Source of the DNA: Actinomycetes bacterium
Lineage (GTDB): Bacteria > Actinomycetota > Actinomycetes > Propionibacteriales > Propionibacteriaceae
Direction of reading: 5' to 3'
Length of the DNA stretch: 14,134 nucleotides
Assembly: GCA_023436925.1 (NCBI GenBank)
Contig: JAEZHJ010000064.1
Span: forward strand, 1-14,134
The notes beneath the pieces were generated by a model that saw nothing but the letters and a program-made list of their open reading frames with translations, did no database searches and was not told the DNA's origin. Made by a program: the position numbers and the translations under genes. Position 1 is the stretch's first letter. Each line of letters opens with the position of its first letter. Positions 7,152 through 14,102 of this stretch are shown in pieces.

Positions 7152-7780
7152 TGGTGGAGGTGGACGACCTGACCGTCGTCGCGCAGGACTACCTGAAGGT
7201 GATCTGGACGGCCACCGAACGGGACGAGCCGCCGATCACCACCACCGGCCTGGCGGCCCGGCTGGGCACCAGCGCCCCCAACGTGTCCGAGACCCTGCGC
7301 CGGCTGGCAGGCCAGGGCCTGGTCACCTACGAGCCCTACCGGCCGGTGCGGCTGACCGCTGCGGGGGAGCGCCTGGCGATCGGGATGGTGCGTCGCCACC
7401 GGCTGATCGAGGCCTTCCTGGTGCAGGTGCTGGGCTACGGCTGGGACGAGGTGCACGAGGAGGCGGAGCGGCTGGAGCACGCGGTCAGCGACCAGTTGCT
7501 GGGCAGGATCGATGCCCTGCTGGGCCACCCCAGCCGGGACCCGCACGGACACCAGATCCCGACCGCGGCCGGTGCCCTGCCGCTGCCCGGCGGGCTGGCC
7601 AGGCTGAGCGACTGCGCCCCGGGCCGGTACCGGGTGGTCGAGGTGTCGGACGCCGACCCGGCCGTGCTGGGCGAACTCGACCGGCTCGGCATCTCGCCCG
7701 GCACCGAGGTCGACACCGGGCTGCCCGAGGCCGTCCGTCCGGCGATCTGGGTGCTGCCCGCCGACACCACCCGGTCCTGA
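7151..7780 (+). CDS. mntR: DtxR/MntR-family metal-dependent transcriptional repressor
   Basis: 209 residues. Predicted to sense Mn(II) and repress mntH and perhaps other metal genes. Residues about 8-72 form the winged-helix DNA-binding domain (TTTGLAARLGTSAPNVSETLRRL, then LVTYEPYRPVRLTAAG). About 73-140 is the dimerisation/metal domain (RRHRLIEAFL, DEVHEEAERLEHAVSD). About 150-209 is a short SH3/FeoA-like domain. By hand alignment the primary metal site is D13, E106, E109 and H110. DtxR has Met10 and Cys102 at the first two positions, while MntR of B. subtilis has Asp and Glu, so the ligand set suggests manganese. The second MntR ligand Glu (position 11 there) is Lys16 here. The ancillary-site residues H83, E87 and H102 are also kept. 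An AGGAG lies 7 nt before the ATG, which overlaps the mntH stop (TGATG). Symbol mntR is by function inferred from ligands and context. It converges on nadC with a 12-bp gap. Confidence 0.9.
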   Translation: MVEVDDLTVVAQDYLKVIWTATERDEPPITTTGLAARLGTSAPNVSETLRRLAGQGLVTYEPYRPVRLTAAGERLAIGMVRRHRLIEAFLVQVLGYGWDEVHEEAERLEHAVSDQLLGRIDALLGHPSRDPHGHQIPTAAGALPLPGGLARLSDCAPGRYRVVEVSDADPAVLGELDRLGISPGTEVDTGLPEAVRPAIWVLPADTTRS

Positions 7781-7792
7781 CTGCCGGGGCCC

Positions 7793-8638
7793 TCAGCCCA
7801 GGTGGTCCAGGCCCAGATCCAGCACCCGGGCCGAATGGGTCAGCCAGCCGACCGAGATCAGGTCGACGCCGGCCTCGGCCACCGCGACCGCGGTCTGCGG
7901 GGTGATCCGGCCGGAGGCCTCGGTGATCATCCGGCCGCCGACCAGGTCGACCGCCTCGGCCAGCACCGGCGGCGCCATGTTGTCGAGCAGGACGGCGTCC
8001 GCTCCGACCTCGAGCAGTTCGGCGAGCTGGCCGAGCGAGTCGACTTCGACCTCAAGCTTCACCAGGTGGCCCAGGTGCCGGCGGGCGCGGGTGACGGCCT
8101 GGGTGATGCCGCCGGCGATGGCGATGTGGTTGTCCTTGATCAGGACGGCGTCGTCCAGTCCGAACCGGTGGTTGGTGCCGCCGCCGGCGCTCACCGCGTA
8201 CTTCTGCAGCGCGCGCAGCCCGGGGATGGTCTTGCGGGTGTCACACACCCGCGCCCGGGTGTGGGCGATCGCGTCGGCGATCGTGGCGGTGCCGGTGGCG
8301 ACCCCCGACAGGTGGCCCAGGAAGTTGAGCGCGACCCGTTCACCGGTGAGCAGGGCCCGCGCCGGGCCGGCCACCGTGGCGACCACGGTGCCGGGCTCGA
8401 CCCGGGACCCGTCCGGCACGAGCACCTCGACCGTCACCGCGGGATCGAGCAGTTCCCAGGCCAGCCGGGCGCACTCCAGCCCGGCGATCACGCCCGGCTC
8501 CCGCGACACCACCGCCACGCTCGACCTGGCGTCGGCGGGCAGGATGGCGTCGGTGGTCAGATCACCGGCGCGGCCCAGGTCCTCCAGCAGCGCGGCCCGC
8601 ACCAGCGGTTCGATGACGAGCCGGGGCAGCGCCCTCAT
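7793..8638 (-). CDS. nadC: Nicotinate-nucleotide pyrophosphorylase (quinolinate phosphoribosyltransferase)
   Basis: Joins quinolinate and PRPP to give nicotinate mononucleotide, CO2 and pyrophosphate, the last step of the pathway encoded by nadA-nadB-nadC. 281 residues, the normal length. The N-terminal part (LLEDLGRAGDLTTDAIL) is followed by the barrel with the family's substrate-binding residues: R101 in TGERVALNFL, R135-K136 in CDTRKTIPGLR, H157-R158 in GGGTNHR, K168 in LIKDNHI, Glu in KLEVEVD, D219 in LLDNM, then EASGRI and ISVGWLTHS. The ATG overlaps the nadB stop by 4 nt (ATGA, 8635-8638), and a GGGAG lies 6 nt before it, inside nadB. It is the last gene of the operon. Only 12 bp separate its stop from that of the convergent regulator gene, with no obvious terminator between them. 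Confidence 0.97.
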   Translation of the reverse strand: MRALPRLVIEPLVRAALLEDLGRAGDLTTDAILPADARSSVAVVSREPGVIAGLECARLAWELLDPAVTVEVLVPDGSRVEPGTVVATVAGPARALLTGERVALNFLGHLSGVATGTATIADAIAHTRARVCDTRKTIPGLRALQKYAVSAGGGTNHRFGLDDAVLIKDNHIAIAGGITQAVTRARRHLGHLVKLEVEVDSLGQLAELLEVGADAVLLDNMAPPVLAEAVDLVGGRMITEASGRITPQTAVAVAEAGVDLISVGWLTHSARVLDLGLDHLG

Positions 8639-10140
8639 GCCGCGCTCCCGGTGAGGGCGCCGACGGCCTGGACCCCGGTGTGGCTGGCGGTCACCCCGGT
8701 CTGGGGGAAGTCGAGCCGGGTGTGCGCCCCGCGCGACTCCTCGCGCTGCAAGGCCGACCAGATCACCAGCCAGGCGACCAGCCCGGCCTCGGTGTCGCGG
8801 TAGGGGGCGAGGTCGTCCAGCGCGGCGCGGAGCGTATCGCCGGTGCGCAGCACCCCGGCCGCCGCGGTGGTGATCCGGCGGACGGCGCGCAGCGTGGGAT
8901 CCGCCACCGCTCGCCCGAGGGTCGGCCAGGCGGGTTGGGCGGGCTGTGGCGGGCGGCCGGCCTTCGCGGTGGCGGCCAGCCGGCGCCCGACCGCGCGGCC
9001 GCAGACCACCGCCTCGAGCAACGAGTTGCTGGCCAGCCGGTTGGCGCCGTGCAGGCCGGTGGAGGCCACCTCGCCGGCGGCGAAGAGCCCGGGCAGGCTG
9101 GTCCGGCCGGCCTCGTCCACCGCCACGCCACCCATGTGGTAGTGCGCGGCGGGCCGCACCGGCAGCAGGTCCCGGGCGGGATCCAGGCCCGCGGCCCGGG
9201 CGCTGGCGTTGATGGACGGGAACAGTGCGGCGAACCGATCGCCCGGCTCGCGGGTGGCGTCCAGGAAGACCCGGTGGCCGGCCTCGAGCTGCGCCCAGGC
9301 GGCCCGGGAGACGACGTCACGGGCGGCCAGCGGATCGGCCAGCACCCACTCACCCCGCTCGTTGACCAGGATCGCGCCCTCGCCGCGGACCGCCTCGCTC
9401 ACCAGCGGCATCGGATCCGTCCCGATCGCGAGCGCGGTCGGGTGGAACTGCACCAGCTCCAGGTCGCGCAGCAGCGCGCCGGCCCGGTAGGCCAGCGCCA
9501 GGCCCTGACCGCGCGAGCCGAGCGGATTGGTGGTGTGGCTGTACAGCCCGCCGATCCCGCCGGTCGCCAGCACCACCTGGTCGGTCATCAGGTCGAGCGG
9601 GCCGGTCGGCGTGGCGACCCGGACGCCGGCGATCGCGCCGGCCTCGACCAGCAGGTCGACGGCCGGGGAGTTCTCCCACAGCGCGACCGAGGGCAGCCGG
9701 CGGGCCTGGTCGACGACGGTGCGCAGCAGTTCGGCGCCGCTCCGGTCGCCGTCGGCGTGCACGATACGGCGGCGGCTGTGGGCCCCCTCCAGGCCCAGCC
9801 TCAGCCTCCCATCCGGGCCGGTGTCGAACCGGGCTCCGAGCCGGGCCAGCCAGGCGATCGCCTCGGGCCCGGCGCCGGTGATGGCCTCGACCACGTCGGC
9901 CTCGCACAGCCCGGCCCCCGCCCGGACGGTGTCGGCGGCGTGCCGGGCGGGATCGTCGTCCGCCCCGACCGCGGCCGCGATCCCGCCCTGCGCCCAGCCG
10001 GTGGAGGTCCCCGTACTCACCGGACCGGCACTGAGCACTATGCAGGCGGCCGGTGACAGTTCCACCGCCGCGCTCAGCCCGGCCAGGCCGGCGCCCACGA
10101 TGACGGGGCAGCCGGCGTCGATCCGGCGGGTGGCGGGCAT
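8635..10140 (-). CDS. nadB: L-aspartate oxidase
   Basis: FAD enzyme that oxidises L-aspartate to iminoaspartate, the substrate of NadA. 501 residues. The Rossmann fingerprint VIVGAGLAGLSAAVEL is at about 13-28, and STGWAQGGIAAA at 47-57. By comparison with E. coli NadB the active-site residues are H233 (VQFHPTALA), R252 (VRGEGAILVN), H335 (HYHMGGVAVD) and R368 (GLHGANRLASNSLLE). A helical C-terminal domain follows, with SRGAHTRLDFP at about 469-479. This makes it a full-length oxidase of the NadB type; gene order excludes succinate dehydrogenase or fumarate reductase. The ATG at 10140 shares one base with the nadA stop (TGATG) and has GGAG 6 nt upstream; a GTG one codon earlier (10143) is possible. 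A longer open frame upstream is only a shadow of nadA. Confidence 0.97.
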   Translation of the reverse strand: MPATRRIDAGCPVIVGAGLAGLSAAVELSPAACIVLSAGPVSTGTSTGWAQGGIAAAVGADDDPARHAADTVRAGAGLCEADVVEAITGAGPEAIAWLARLGARFDTGPDGRLRLGLEGAHSRRRIVHADGDRSGAELLRTVVDQARRLPSVALWENSPAVDLLVEAGAIAGVRVATPTGPLDLMTDQVVLATGGIGGLYSHTTNPLGSRGQGLALAYRAGALLRDLELVQFHPTALAIGTDPMPLVSEAVRGEGAILVNERGEWVLADPLAARDVVSRAAWAQLEAGHRVFLDATREPGDRFAALFPSINASARAAGLDPARDLLPVRPAAHYHMGGVAVDEAGRTSLPGLFAAGEVASTGLHGANRLASNSLLEAVVCGRAVGRRLAATAKAGRPPQPAQPAWPTLGRAVADPTLRAVRRITTAAAGVLRTGDTLRAALDDLAPYRDTEAGLVAWLVIWSALQREESRGAHTRLDFPQTGVTASHTGVQAVGALTGSAA

Positions 10141-11123
10141 CACTTGCTCCCGATGGCGAGCATCCGGTCGACCGCGGCGCGGGCGCGCTCGGCGACCGCC
10201 TCGTCGATCGTCACCGAGTGGGTCATGGTCTCCAGCGAGTTCCGGATCCGGGCCAGGGTGTTCCGCTTCATGTGCGGGCAGAGGTTGCACGGCCGGACGA
10301 ACTCGGTGTCGGGGAACTGCTGCGCCACGTTGTCGCTCATCGAGCACTCGGTGATCAGCGCGATCCGGCGGGGCCGGCGGCTGCCGACGTAATCGACCAT
10401 CTGCGCGGTGGAACCGGCGTAGTCGGCCTCGTCGACGACCGCGGGCGGGCACTCGGGGTGGGCCAGCACGGTCACCCCGGGGTAGTCCTGGCGCAACTGC
10501 CGGATGTCGGACGGGGTGAAGCGTTCGTGCACCTCGCAGGCGCCCGGGTGGGTGATCACCTCCACCCCGGTCTGCCGCGCGACGTTCGCGGCCAGGTACT
10601 GGTCGGGGATCATGATGACCCGCGGCACGCCGAGGCTCTCGATCACCGCGACCGCGTTGCCCGAGGTGCAGCAGATGTCCGACTCGGCCTTCACCGCCGC
10701 GGAGGTGTTGACATAGGTGACCACCGGGACGCCGGGGTGCTGCCGTCGCAGTTCCCGCACGTCGGCGGGGGTGATCGATTCCGCGAGCGAGCAGCCGGAG
10801 CGCAGGTCGGGGATGAGCACGGTCTTGGCCGGGTTGAGCAGCTTGGCGGTCTCGGCCATGAAGTGGACCCCGGCCAGGACGATCACGTCCGCCTCGACCC
10901 GGGTGGCCTCCCGGGCCAGCGCCAGCGAGTCACCCACGATGTCGGAGACGCCGTGGAAGATCTCGGGCGTCATGTAGTTGTGCGCCAGGATCACGGCGTT
11001 GCGTTCCGCCTTGAGCCGCAGGATCGCCTCGACGTCGTCGGCCATGGTGGCCCACTCGACGGCCGGGACGACCCGGCTGACCCTGGGGTACAGCGACTCG
11101 GCGGTGATCAGGGTTGAGGTCAT
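10140..11123 (-). CDS. nadA: Quinolinate synthase, [4Fe-4S] enzyme
   Basis: Condenses iminoaspartate with dihydroxyacetone phosphate to quinolinate. 327 residues, a little shorter than the 347 of E. coli. Three cysteines fit the cluster ligands: C111 (LRSGCSLAESI), C196 (HPGACEVHERF) and C282 (CNLCPHMKRNTL). C225 in HPECP is Ser in the E. coli enzyme as I recall it, so it is probably not a ligand. Other family motifs are VILAHNYM, GDSLALA, VHFMAETAK and VTYVNTSAAVKAESDICCTSGNA. The ATG at 11123 has a GGGGA 5 nt upstream. It is the first gene of the nadABC operon. The 149 bp up to nrtR holds a clear promoter and two palindromic operators, so it is very likely repressed by NrtR when NAD is plentiful. 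The cluster makes the enzyme oxygen-sensitive. Confidence 0.97.
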   Translation of the reverse strand: MTSTLITAESLYPRVSRVVPAVEWATMADDVEAILRLKAERNAVILAHNYMTPEIFHGVSDIVGDSLALAREATRVEADVIVLAGVHFMAETAKLLNPAKTVLIPDLRSGCSLAESITPADVRELRRQHPGVPVVTYVNTSAAVKAESDICCTSGNAVAVIESLGVPRVIMIPDQYLAANVARQTGVEVITHPGACEVHERFTPSDIRQLRQDYPGVTVLAHPECPPAVVDEADYAGSTAQMVDYVGSRRPRRIALITECSMSDNVAQQFPDTEFVRPCNLCPHMKRNTLARIRNSLETMTHSVTIDEAVAERARAAVDRMLAIGSK

Positions 11124-11133
11124 CGGAATCCCC

Positions 11134-11154
11134 TTTTGCTAACTCTGAGCAAAA
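11134..11154. promoter_or_regulatory. Operator 1 for nadABC, candidate NrtR site
   Basis: A 21-bp palindrome with arms TTTTGCTAA and TGAGCAAAA around CTC; the arms are complementary at 8 of 9 positions. With one flanking base each side, the outer CTTTTGCT/AGCAAAAG match is perfect over 8 bp. It lies around the predicted nadA transcription start and 11 bp from the nadA ATG. NrtR operators are palindromes of about this size and nrtR is the next gene. Assignment to NrtR is inference; I do not have a reliable consensus for this lineage. Confidence 0.62.
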
Positions 11155-11155
11155 G

Positions 11156-11176
11156 AAATGCTACTCCTGAGCAAAA
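11156..11176. promoter_or_regulatory. Operator 2 for nadABC, degenerate copy
   Basis: Repeats the arm TGAGCAAAA exactly (11168-11176). The opposite arm, AAATGCTAC, keeps only the core TGCT (4 of 9 positions). The 11-bp direct repeat CTGAGCAAAAG occurs at 11145-11155 and 11167-11177, so the two sites are 22 bp apart, about two DNA turns, on the same face of the helix. This site covers the -10 and part of the spacer of the nadA promoter. Confidence 0.48.
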
Positions 11177-11186
11177 GCCCGCGCAA
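11158..11186 (-). promoter_or_regulatory. nadA promoter (TTGCGC-17 bp-TAGCAT)
   Basis: On the minus strand the -35 TTGCGC (11181-11186) and -10 TAGCAT (11158-11163) are separated by exactly 17 bp. The predicted start is near 11151, giving a leader of about 28 nt with a GGGGA ribosome site. Operator 2 overlaps the -10 and spacer; operator 1 overlaps the start site, so binding at either would block RNA polymerase. Confidence 0.6.
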
Positions 11187-11272
11187 ATCCAGCCGGGATT
11201 CAGTCACCGCCGGGGCATGCGTTCTGTGGGGTCGTGCGCCGCGGCGGCGTTGGCGCGCCGGAGAGGTGGCGG

Positions 11273-12175
11273 TCAGCGGACGCGGGGGAGGGGGAGCTTG
11301 GTACCGGCCTCGTTGCGCTGCTGCAGGATCTCGCGCCGGAAGCGGTAGAGGCGGGCCGGACGGCCCCCGGTGGAGGCGTCCACCCCGCCGGTCTCCTCGA
11401 CCAGTTCCTGCTGTTCGACCAGGCGACGGAAGTTCTGGGTGTGGACGCCGGTGCCGGCCAGTGCCTCGACGCAGTCCTGCAACTGGCGCAGGGTGAACTC
11501 CGGCTCCATCAACTCGAAGACGACCGGCCGGTACTGGATCTTCGACCGCAGCCGGGCGAGCCCGGTGGCCACCACGCGGCGATGGTCGCCCAGCATCCGC
11601 CGGCCGGGGGCCAGGGACGCCTCCGGCAGCCGCCAGGCCGCCGGCGACTCCGGCACCAGCCCGACCTCGTAGAGCAGTTCGTAGCGCTGCAGCACCAGGT
11701 CGGGTTGCCACGGCTGGCCGGCCAGGCCGAAGGTGATCGCGCAGCGCTGCCGGCGGGCTTCCGCCAGCCCGGGTTCGGCCGACGCCCACGCGTCCAGCGC
11801 CGGCTCCAGGGCGTCGAGCACCACGGTGTCGGCCCGGCGGTCCTCCCACGGCATCAGGTCGTACCAGGGCAGCCACCGGCCGATGCCGACATCGGTGGCG
11901 GGCGTCGTCAGCCCGAGGTAGGACACCGACAGCCGCTGGTCGTCGGCGTCGTGGTCGAGATCGACGAAGGTGTAGAGCTGTTCCACGTAGCCCAGGGCTC
12001 GTCCGGTCTGCTCCTCGACCCAGGCCCGGGTCGCCGCCTGCAGCGAGTGGTCACCCGGCATCAGCGGTCCCGCCGGCAGCCGGGGCGGCTCGCCCAGCAC
12101 CAGCACGCAGGGCTCGCCGTGGACCATCGCCACCACGACGGCGAGCAGTTCCGCCGACACCGCCGGTTCGCCCAC
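11273..12175 (-). CDS. nrtR: NrtR, Nudix-related transcriptional regulator of NAD synthesis
   Basis: 300 residues, longer than the usual 230-250. Residues 1-110 form a Nudix-fold sensor domain. The Nudix box (about 41-58) reads G..........RAWVEEQTG: the catalytic Glu after Arg in the canonical REUXEE is Ala51, so hydrolysis is unlikely. This agrees with NrtR proteins that bind ADP-ribose or related NAD products as a signal. About 115-205 is a longer middle segment (RYELLYEVGLVPES, then GDHRRVVATGLARLR) that I associate with actinobacterial NrtR. About 206-285 is the family's winged helix: LRSKIQYRPVVFELM, EFTLRQLQDCVEAL, NFRRLVE, GGRPARLYRF. The GTG at 12175 has AGGAGG (minus strand, 12180-12185) 4 nt upstream. 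Known members repress NAD biosynthesis or salvage, and nadABC follows on the same strand. No copy of the nadA operator is visible upstream of nrtR, so autorepression through that site is not indicated. Confidence 0.93.
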   Translation of the reverse strand: MGEPAVSAELLAVVVAMVHGEPCVLVLGEPPRLPAGPLMPGDHSLQAATRAWVEEQTGRALGYVEQLYTFVDLDHDADDQRLSVSYLGLTTPATDVGIGRWLPWYDLMPWEDRRADTVVLDALEPALDAWASAEPGLAEARRQRCAITFGLAGQPWQPDLVLQRYELLYEVGLVPESPAAWRLPEASLAPGRRMLGDHRRVVATGLARLRSKIQYRPVVFELMEPEFTLRQLQDCVEALAGTGVHTQNFRRLVEQQELVEETGGVDASTGGRPARLYRFRREILQQRNEAGTKLPLPRVR

Positions 12176-12197
12176 GACTCCTCCTCGGATTGGCCAC

Positions 12198-12203
12198 AGG
12201 ATA
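12198..12203 (-). promoter_or_regulatory. Candidate -10 of nrtR (TATCCT)
   Basis: TATCCT on the minus strand ends 22 nt before the GTG of nrtR, leaving room for a leader of about 16 nt that carries the AGGAGG ribosome site. No good -35 is seen. Confidence 0.33.
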
Positions 12204-12275
12204 CCGGCGTCGAACCGGGGACAGACAGGGGTGTTCCCGGGGGTGGCGGGCGCTGCAAGTGGACCACAGGCGGGC

Positions 12276-12281
12276 TAGCCT
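12276..12281 (+). promoter_or_regulatory. Candidate -10 (TAGCCT) of the DUF2207 gene, leaderless start
   Basis: TAGCCT is followed by 6 nt (CATTGC) and the GTG at 12288, with no Shine-Dalgarno between, the same layout as mntH. No -35 is evident. It lies in the 112-bp divergent region shared with nrtR. Confidence 0.43.
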
Positions 12282-12287
12282 CATTGC

Positions 12288-14099
12288 GTGCGACGCGTAC
12301 TCAGATCGATCCTCCTGATGCTGGCCACGGCCGGCCTCCTGCTGCTTCCCGCCACCCGGGCGTCCGCCGACGACGACGACCCGGACTGGAGGATCACCAA
12401 CTACGCCGTGACCGCGCAGGTGGACGCCGACGGCGGCGTCACCCACGTCCGGCTCGACCTCGACTTCGACTTCGGCAACGACCCCGGCCACGGCCCCTAC
12501 GTGACCCTTCCGCTGCAGCAGGAGATCGCCGACGACCCCGACCACTGGCGGGCGCTCGACGTGACCGTGGGCGAGGTGTCGAGCCCGTCCGGGGCGAACG
12601 CCGAGGTGCAGACTCAGGAGAAGGGCGGCAACCTGCTGATCCGGATCGGGAGCGAGGGCCACACCTATCAGGGTGTGCAGCGCTACACGATCAACTACAC
12701 GATCCGGGGCCTCGTGGCGACCCGCCAGGCCCAGTCCGGGCTGGACGAGTTCAACTGGAACGTGGTCGGCACCGGCTGGGAGGTCCCGATCGCGAAGGTG
12801 ACCGCCACCGTCACCGGCCCGGTCGACGTCGTGAAGGTCGCATGCTTCGCGGGCGGCTTCTTCACCAACGGCCCTTGTGAGTCGGCCGAGTCCAGCGGGA
12901 AGACCGCCACCTTCCGGCAGGGCTACCTGGGGGAGGGTGACCCGATGCAGATCGTGGCCGGCTTCCCGGCCGGGACCTTCACCAATGCCGAGCCCCGGCT
13001 CACCACCCGCTACCACATCGGGAACATGTTCCCGGTGACCCCGGTCACCGGCGGCCTCACCGCCGTCCTGACCGCCCTGGGCCTGGGGCTGCTCTTCCGG
13101 CGCATCCGGCGCGGCAGCCGCGACGAGGTCTACCTCGGCCTCACCCCCGGCATCTCGCCGGCGCCGGGCCAGCAGGTGGCGACCGGACGCAGCGAGGCGA
13201 AGCTGCCGGTCGCCGTCCAGTTCAGCCCGCCGGCCAATGCCCGGCCCGGGGAACTCGGCGTCCTGACCGACCACACCGCCGACAACACCGACATCACCGC
13301 CACCATGATCGACCTTGCGGTGCGCGGCTTCCTCAAGATCGAGCAGACCGGCAAGAAGGACTGGACCTTCACCAAGCTCAGCGGCGACCAGGGGCTGGTC
13401 GGCTACGAGAAGCACCTGTTCAACGGGATCTTCTCCGACGGCCCCGTGGTCGAGACCGACGACCTGAAGGACACGTCCTACGCCGACGTGCTCTCCGGCA
13501 CCCGGAGCCGGCTGTACGACCGGGTCACCAAGGAACTGCACTGGTTCCCGAAGAACCCCAGCGTGGTGCGCGGCGTCGCGATCGCGGCCGGGCTCGGCCT
13601 GGTCGTCGGCGGTGCCCTGATCGGGCTGCTGCTCGGCTTCGTCGGCTTCGGGCTGCTCGGGCTGGCGGGGGTGCTGACCGGCATCGGCGTGCTGATCGCC
13701 AACAACCGGTTCGGTTCCCGCACCGCCGAGGGCTCGGCGGTGCTGGCCCAGACCAAGGGCTTCGAGCTGTACCTCAGCACCGCCGAGGCGGAGCAGATCA
13801 AGTTCGAGGAGGGGATCGACATCTTCTCCCGCTACCTGCCCTACGCCATCATCTTCGGCGTCGCCGAGCGGTGGACGAAGGTCTTCCAGCAACTCGAGGC
13901 GGAGGGTCGCTACACCCCCACGACGGGCTGGTACGTCGGCTACGGCTACGGCGCCCTCAGCAACAGCTTCGTCTCCTCGATGGACCAGCTGTCCAGCCAG
14001 ATGAGCTCCTCGCTGCAGTCCGCCACCGCGGCCTCCAGCGGCGGCTCGGGCTTCAGCGGCGGGGGCGGCTTCGGCGGCGGCGGCGGTGGCGGCTGGTAG
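12288..14099 (+). CDS. DUF2207 family membrane protein with Gly-rich tail
   Basis: 603 residues; function unknown. Residues 1-27 form a signal peptide (basic MRRVLR, hydrophobic core, ATRASA before DDDD). About 28-245 is the extracytoplasmic DUF2207 domain (WRITNYAVTAQVDADGGVTHVRLDLDFDF-type opening, FNWNVVGTGWEVPI), with C186 and C197 possibly forming a disulfide. A membrane segment lies at about 251-270 and is followed by RRIRRGSR, which marks the cytoplasmic side. About 280-425 is a cytoplasmic region (TMIDLAVRGFLKIEQ, the winged-helix-like part commonly seen in this family). Two further hydrophobic segments (about 428-448 and 450-470) form a hairpin. About 477-545 is cytoplasmic again (LAQTKGFELYLSTAE, FSRYLPYAIIFGVAERW). 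The tail (about 560-603) is Ser- then Gly-rich and ends in Trp, a family habit. The GTG at 12288 fits a leaderless start. It is divergent from nrtR and I see no functional link between the two. Confidence 0.92.
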   Translation: MRRVLRSILLMLATAGLLLLPATRASADDDDPDWRITNYAVTAQVDADGGVTHVRLDLDFDFGNDPGHGPYVTLPLQQEIADDPDHWRALDVTVGEVSSPSGANAEVQTQEKGGNLLIRIGSEGHTYQGVQRYTINYTIRGLVATRQAQSGLDEFNWNVVGTGWEVPIAKVTATVTGPVDVVKVACFAGGFFTNGPCESAESSGKTATFRQGYLGEGDPMQIVAGFPAGTFTNAEPRLTTRYHIGNMFPVTPVTGGLTAVLTALGLGLLFRRIRRGSRDEVYLGLTPGISPAPGQQVATGRSEAKLPVAVQFSPPANARPGELGVLTDHTADNTDITATMIDLAVRGFLKIEQTGKKDWTFTKLSGDQGLVGYEKHLFNGIFSDGPVVETDDLKDTSYADVLSGTRSRLYDRVTKELHWFPKNPSVVRGVAIAAGLGLVVGGALIGLLLGFVGFGLLGLAGVLTGIGVLIANNRFGSRTAEGSAVLAQTKGFELYLSTAEAEQIKFEEGIDIFSRYLPYAIIFGVAERWTKVFQQLEAEGRYTPTTGWYVGYGYGALSNSFVSSMDQLSSQMSSSLQSATAASSGGSGFSGGGGFGGGGGGGW

Positions 14100-14102
14100 G
14101 CC

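Noticed and set aside
10141..10452. N-terminal extension of nadB beyond the ATG at 10140
   Set aside because: The extension is an Arg/Pro-rich out-of-frame reading of nadA; the Rossmann motif begins about 13 residues after the ATG as expected, and a GGAG lies 6 nt upstream.
11124..11157. A riboswitch (NAD-II or similar) in the nadA leader
   Set aside because: The predicted leader is only about 28 nt, too short for a known aptamer, and the symmetry is better explained as a protein operator on DNA.
11187..11272. A hairpin (CGCCG-CGG-CGGCG at 11237-11249) between nrtR and nadA as an nrtR terminator
   Set aside because: The stem is only 5 bp in a very GC-rich stretch where such pairings arise by chance; not strong enough to list.
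12051..13892. 613-codon minus-strand open frame opposite the DUF2207 gene
   Set aside because: Low-complexity mirror translation that overlaps both the DUF2207 gene and, out of frame, the start of nrtR; no recognisable domain.
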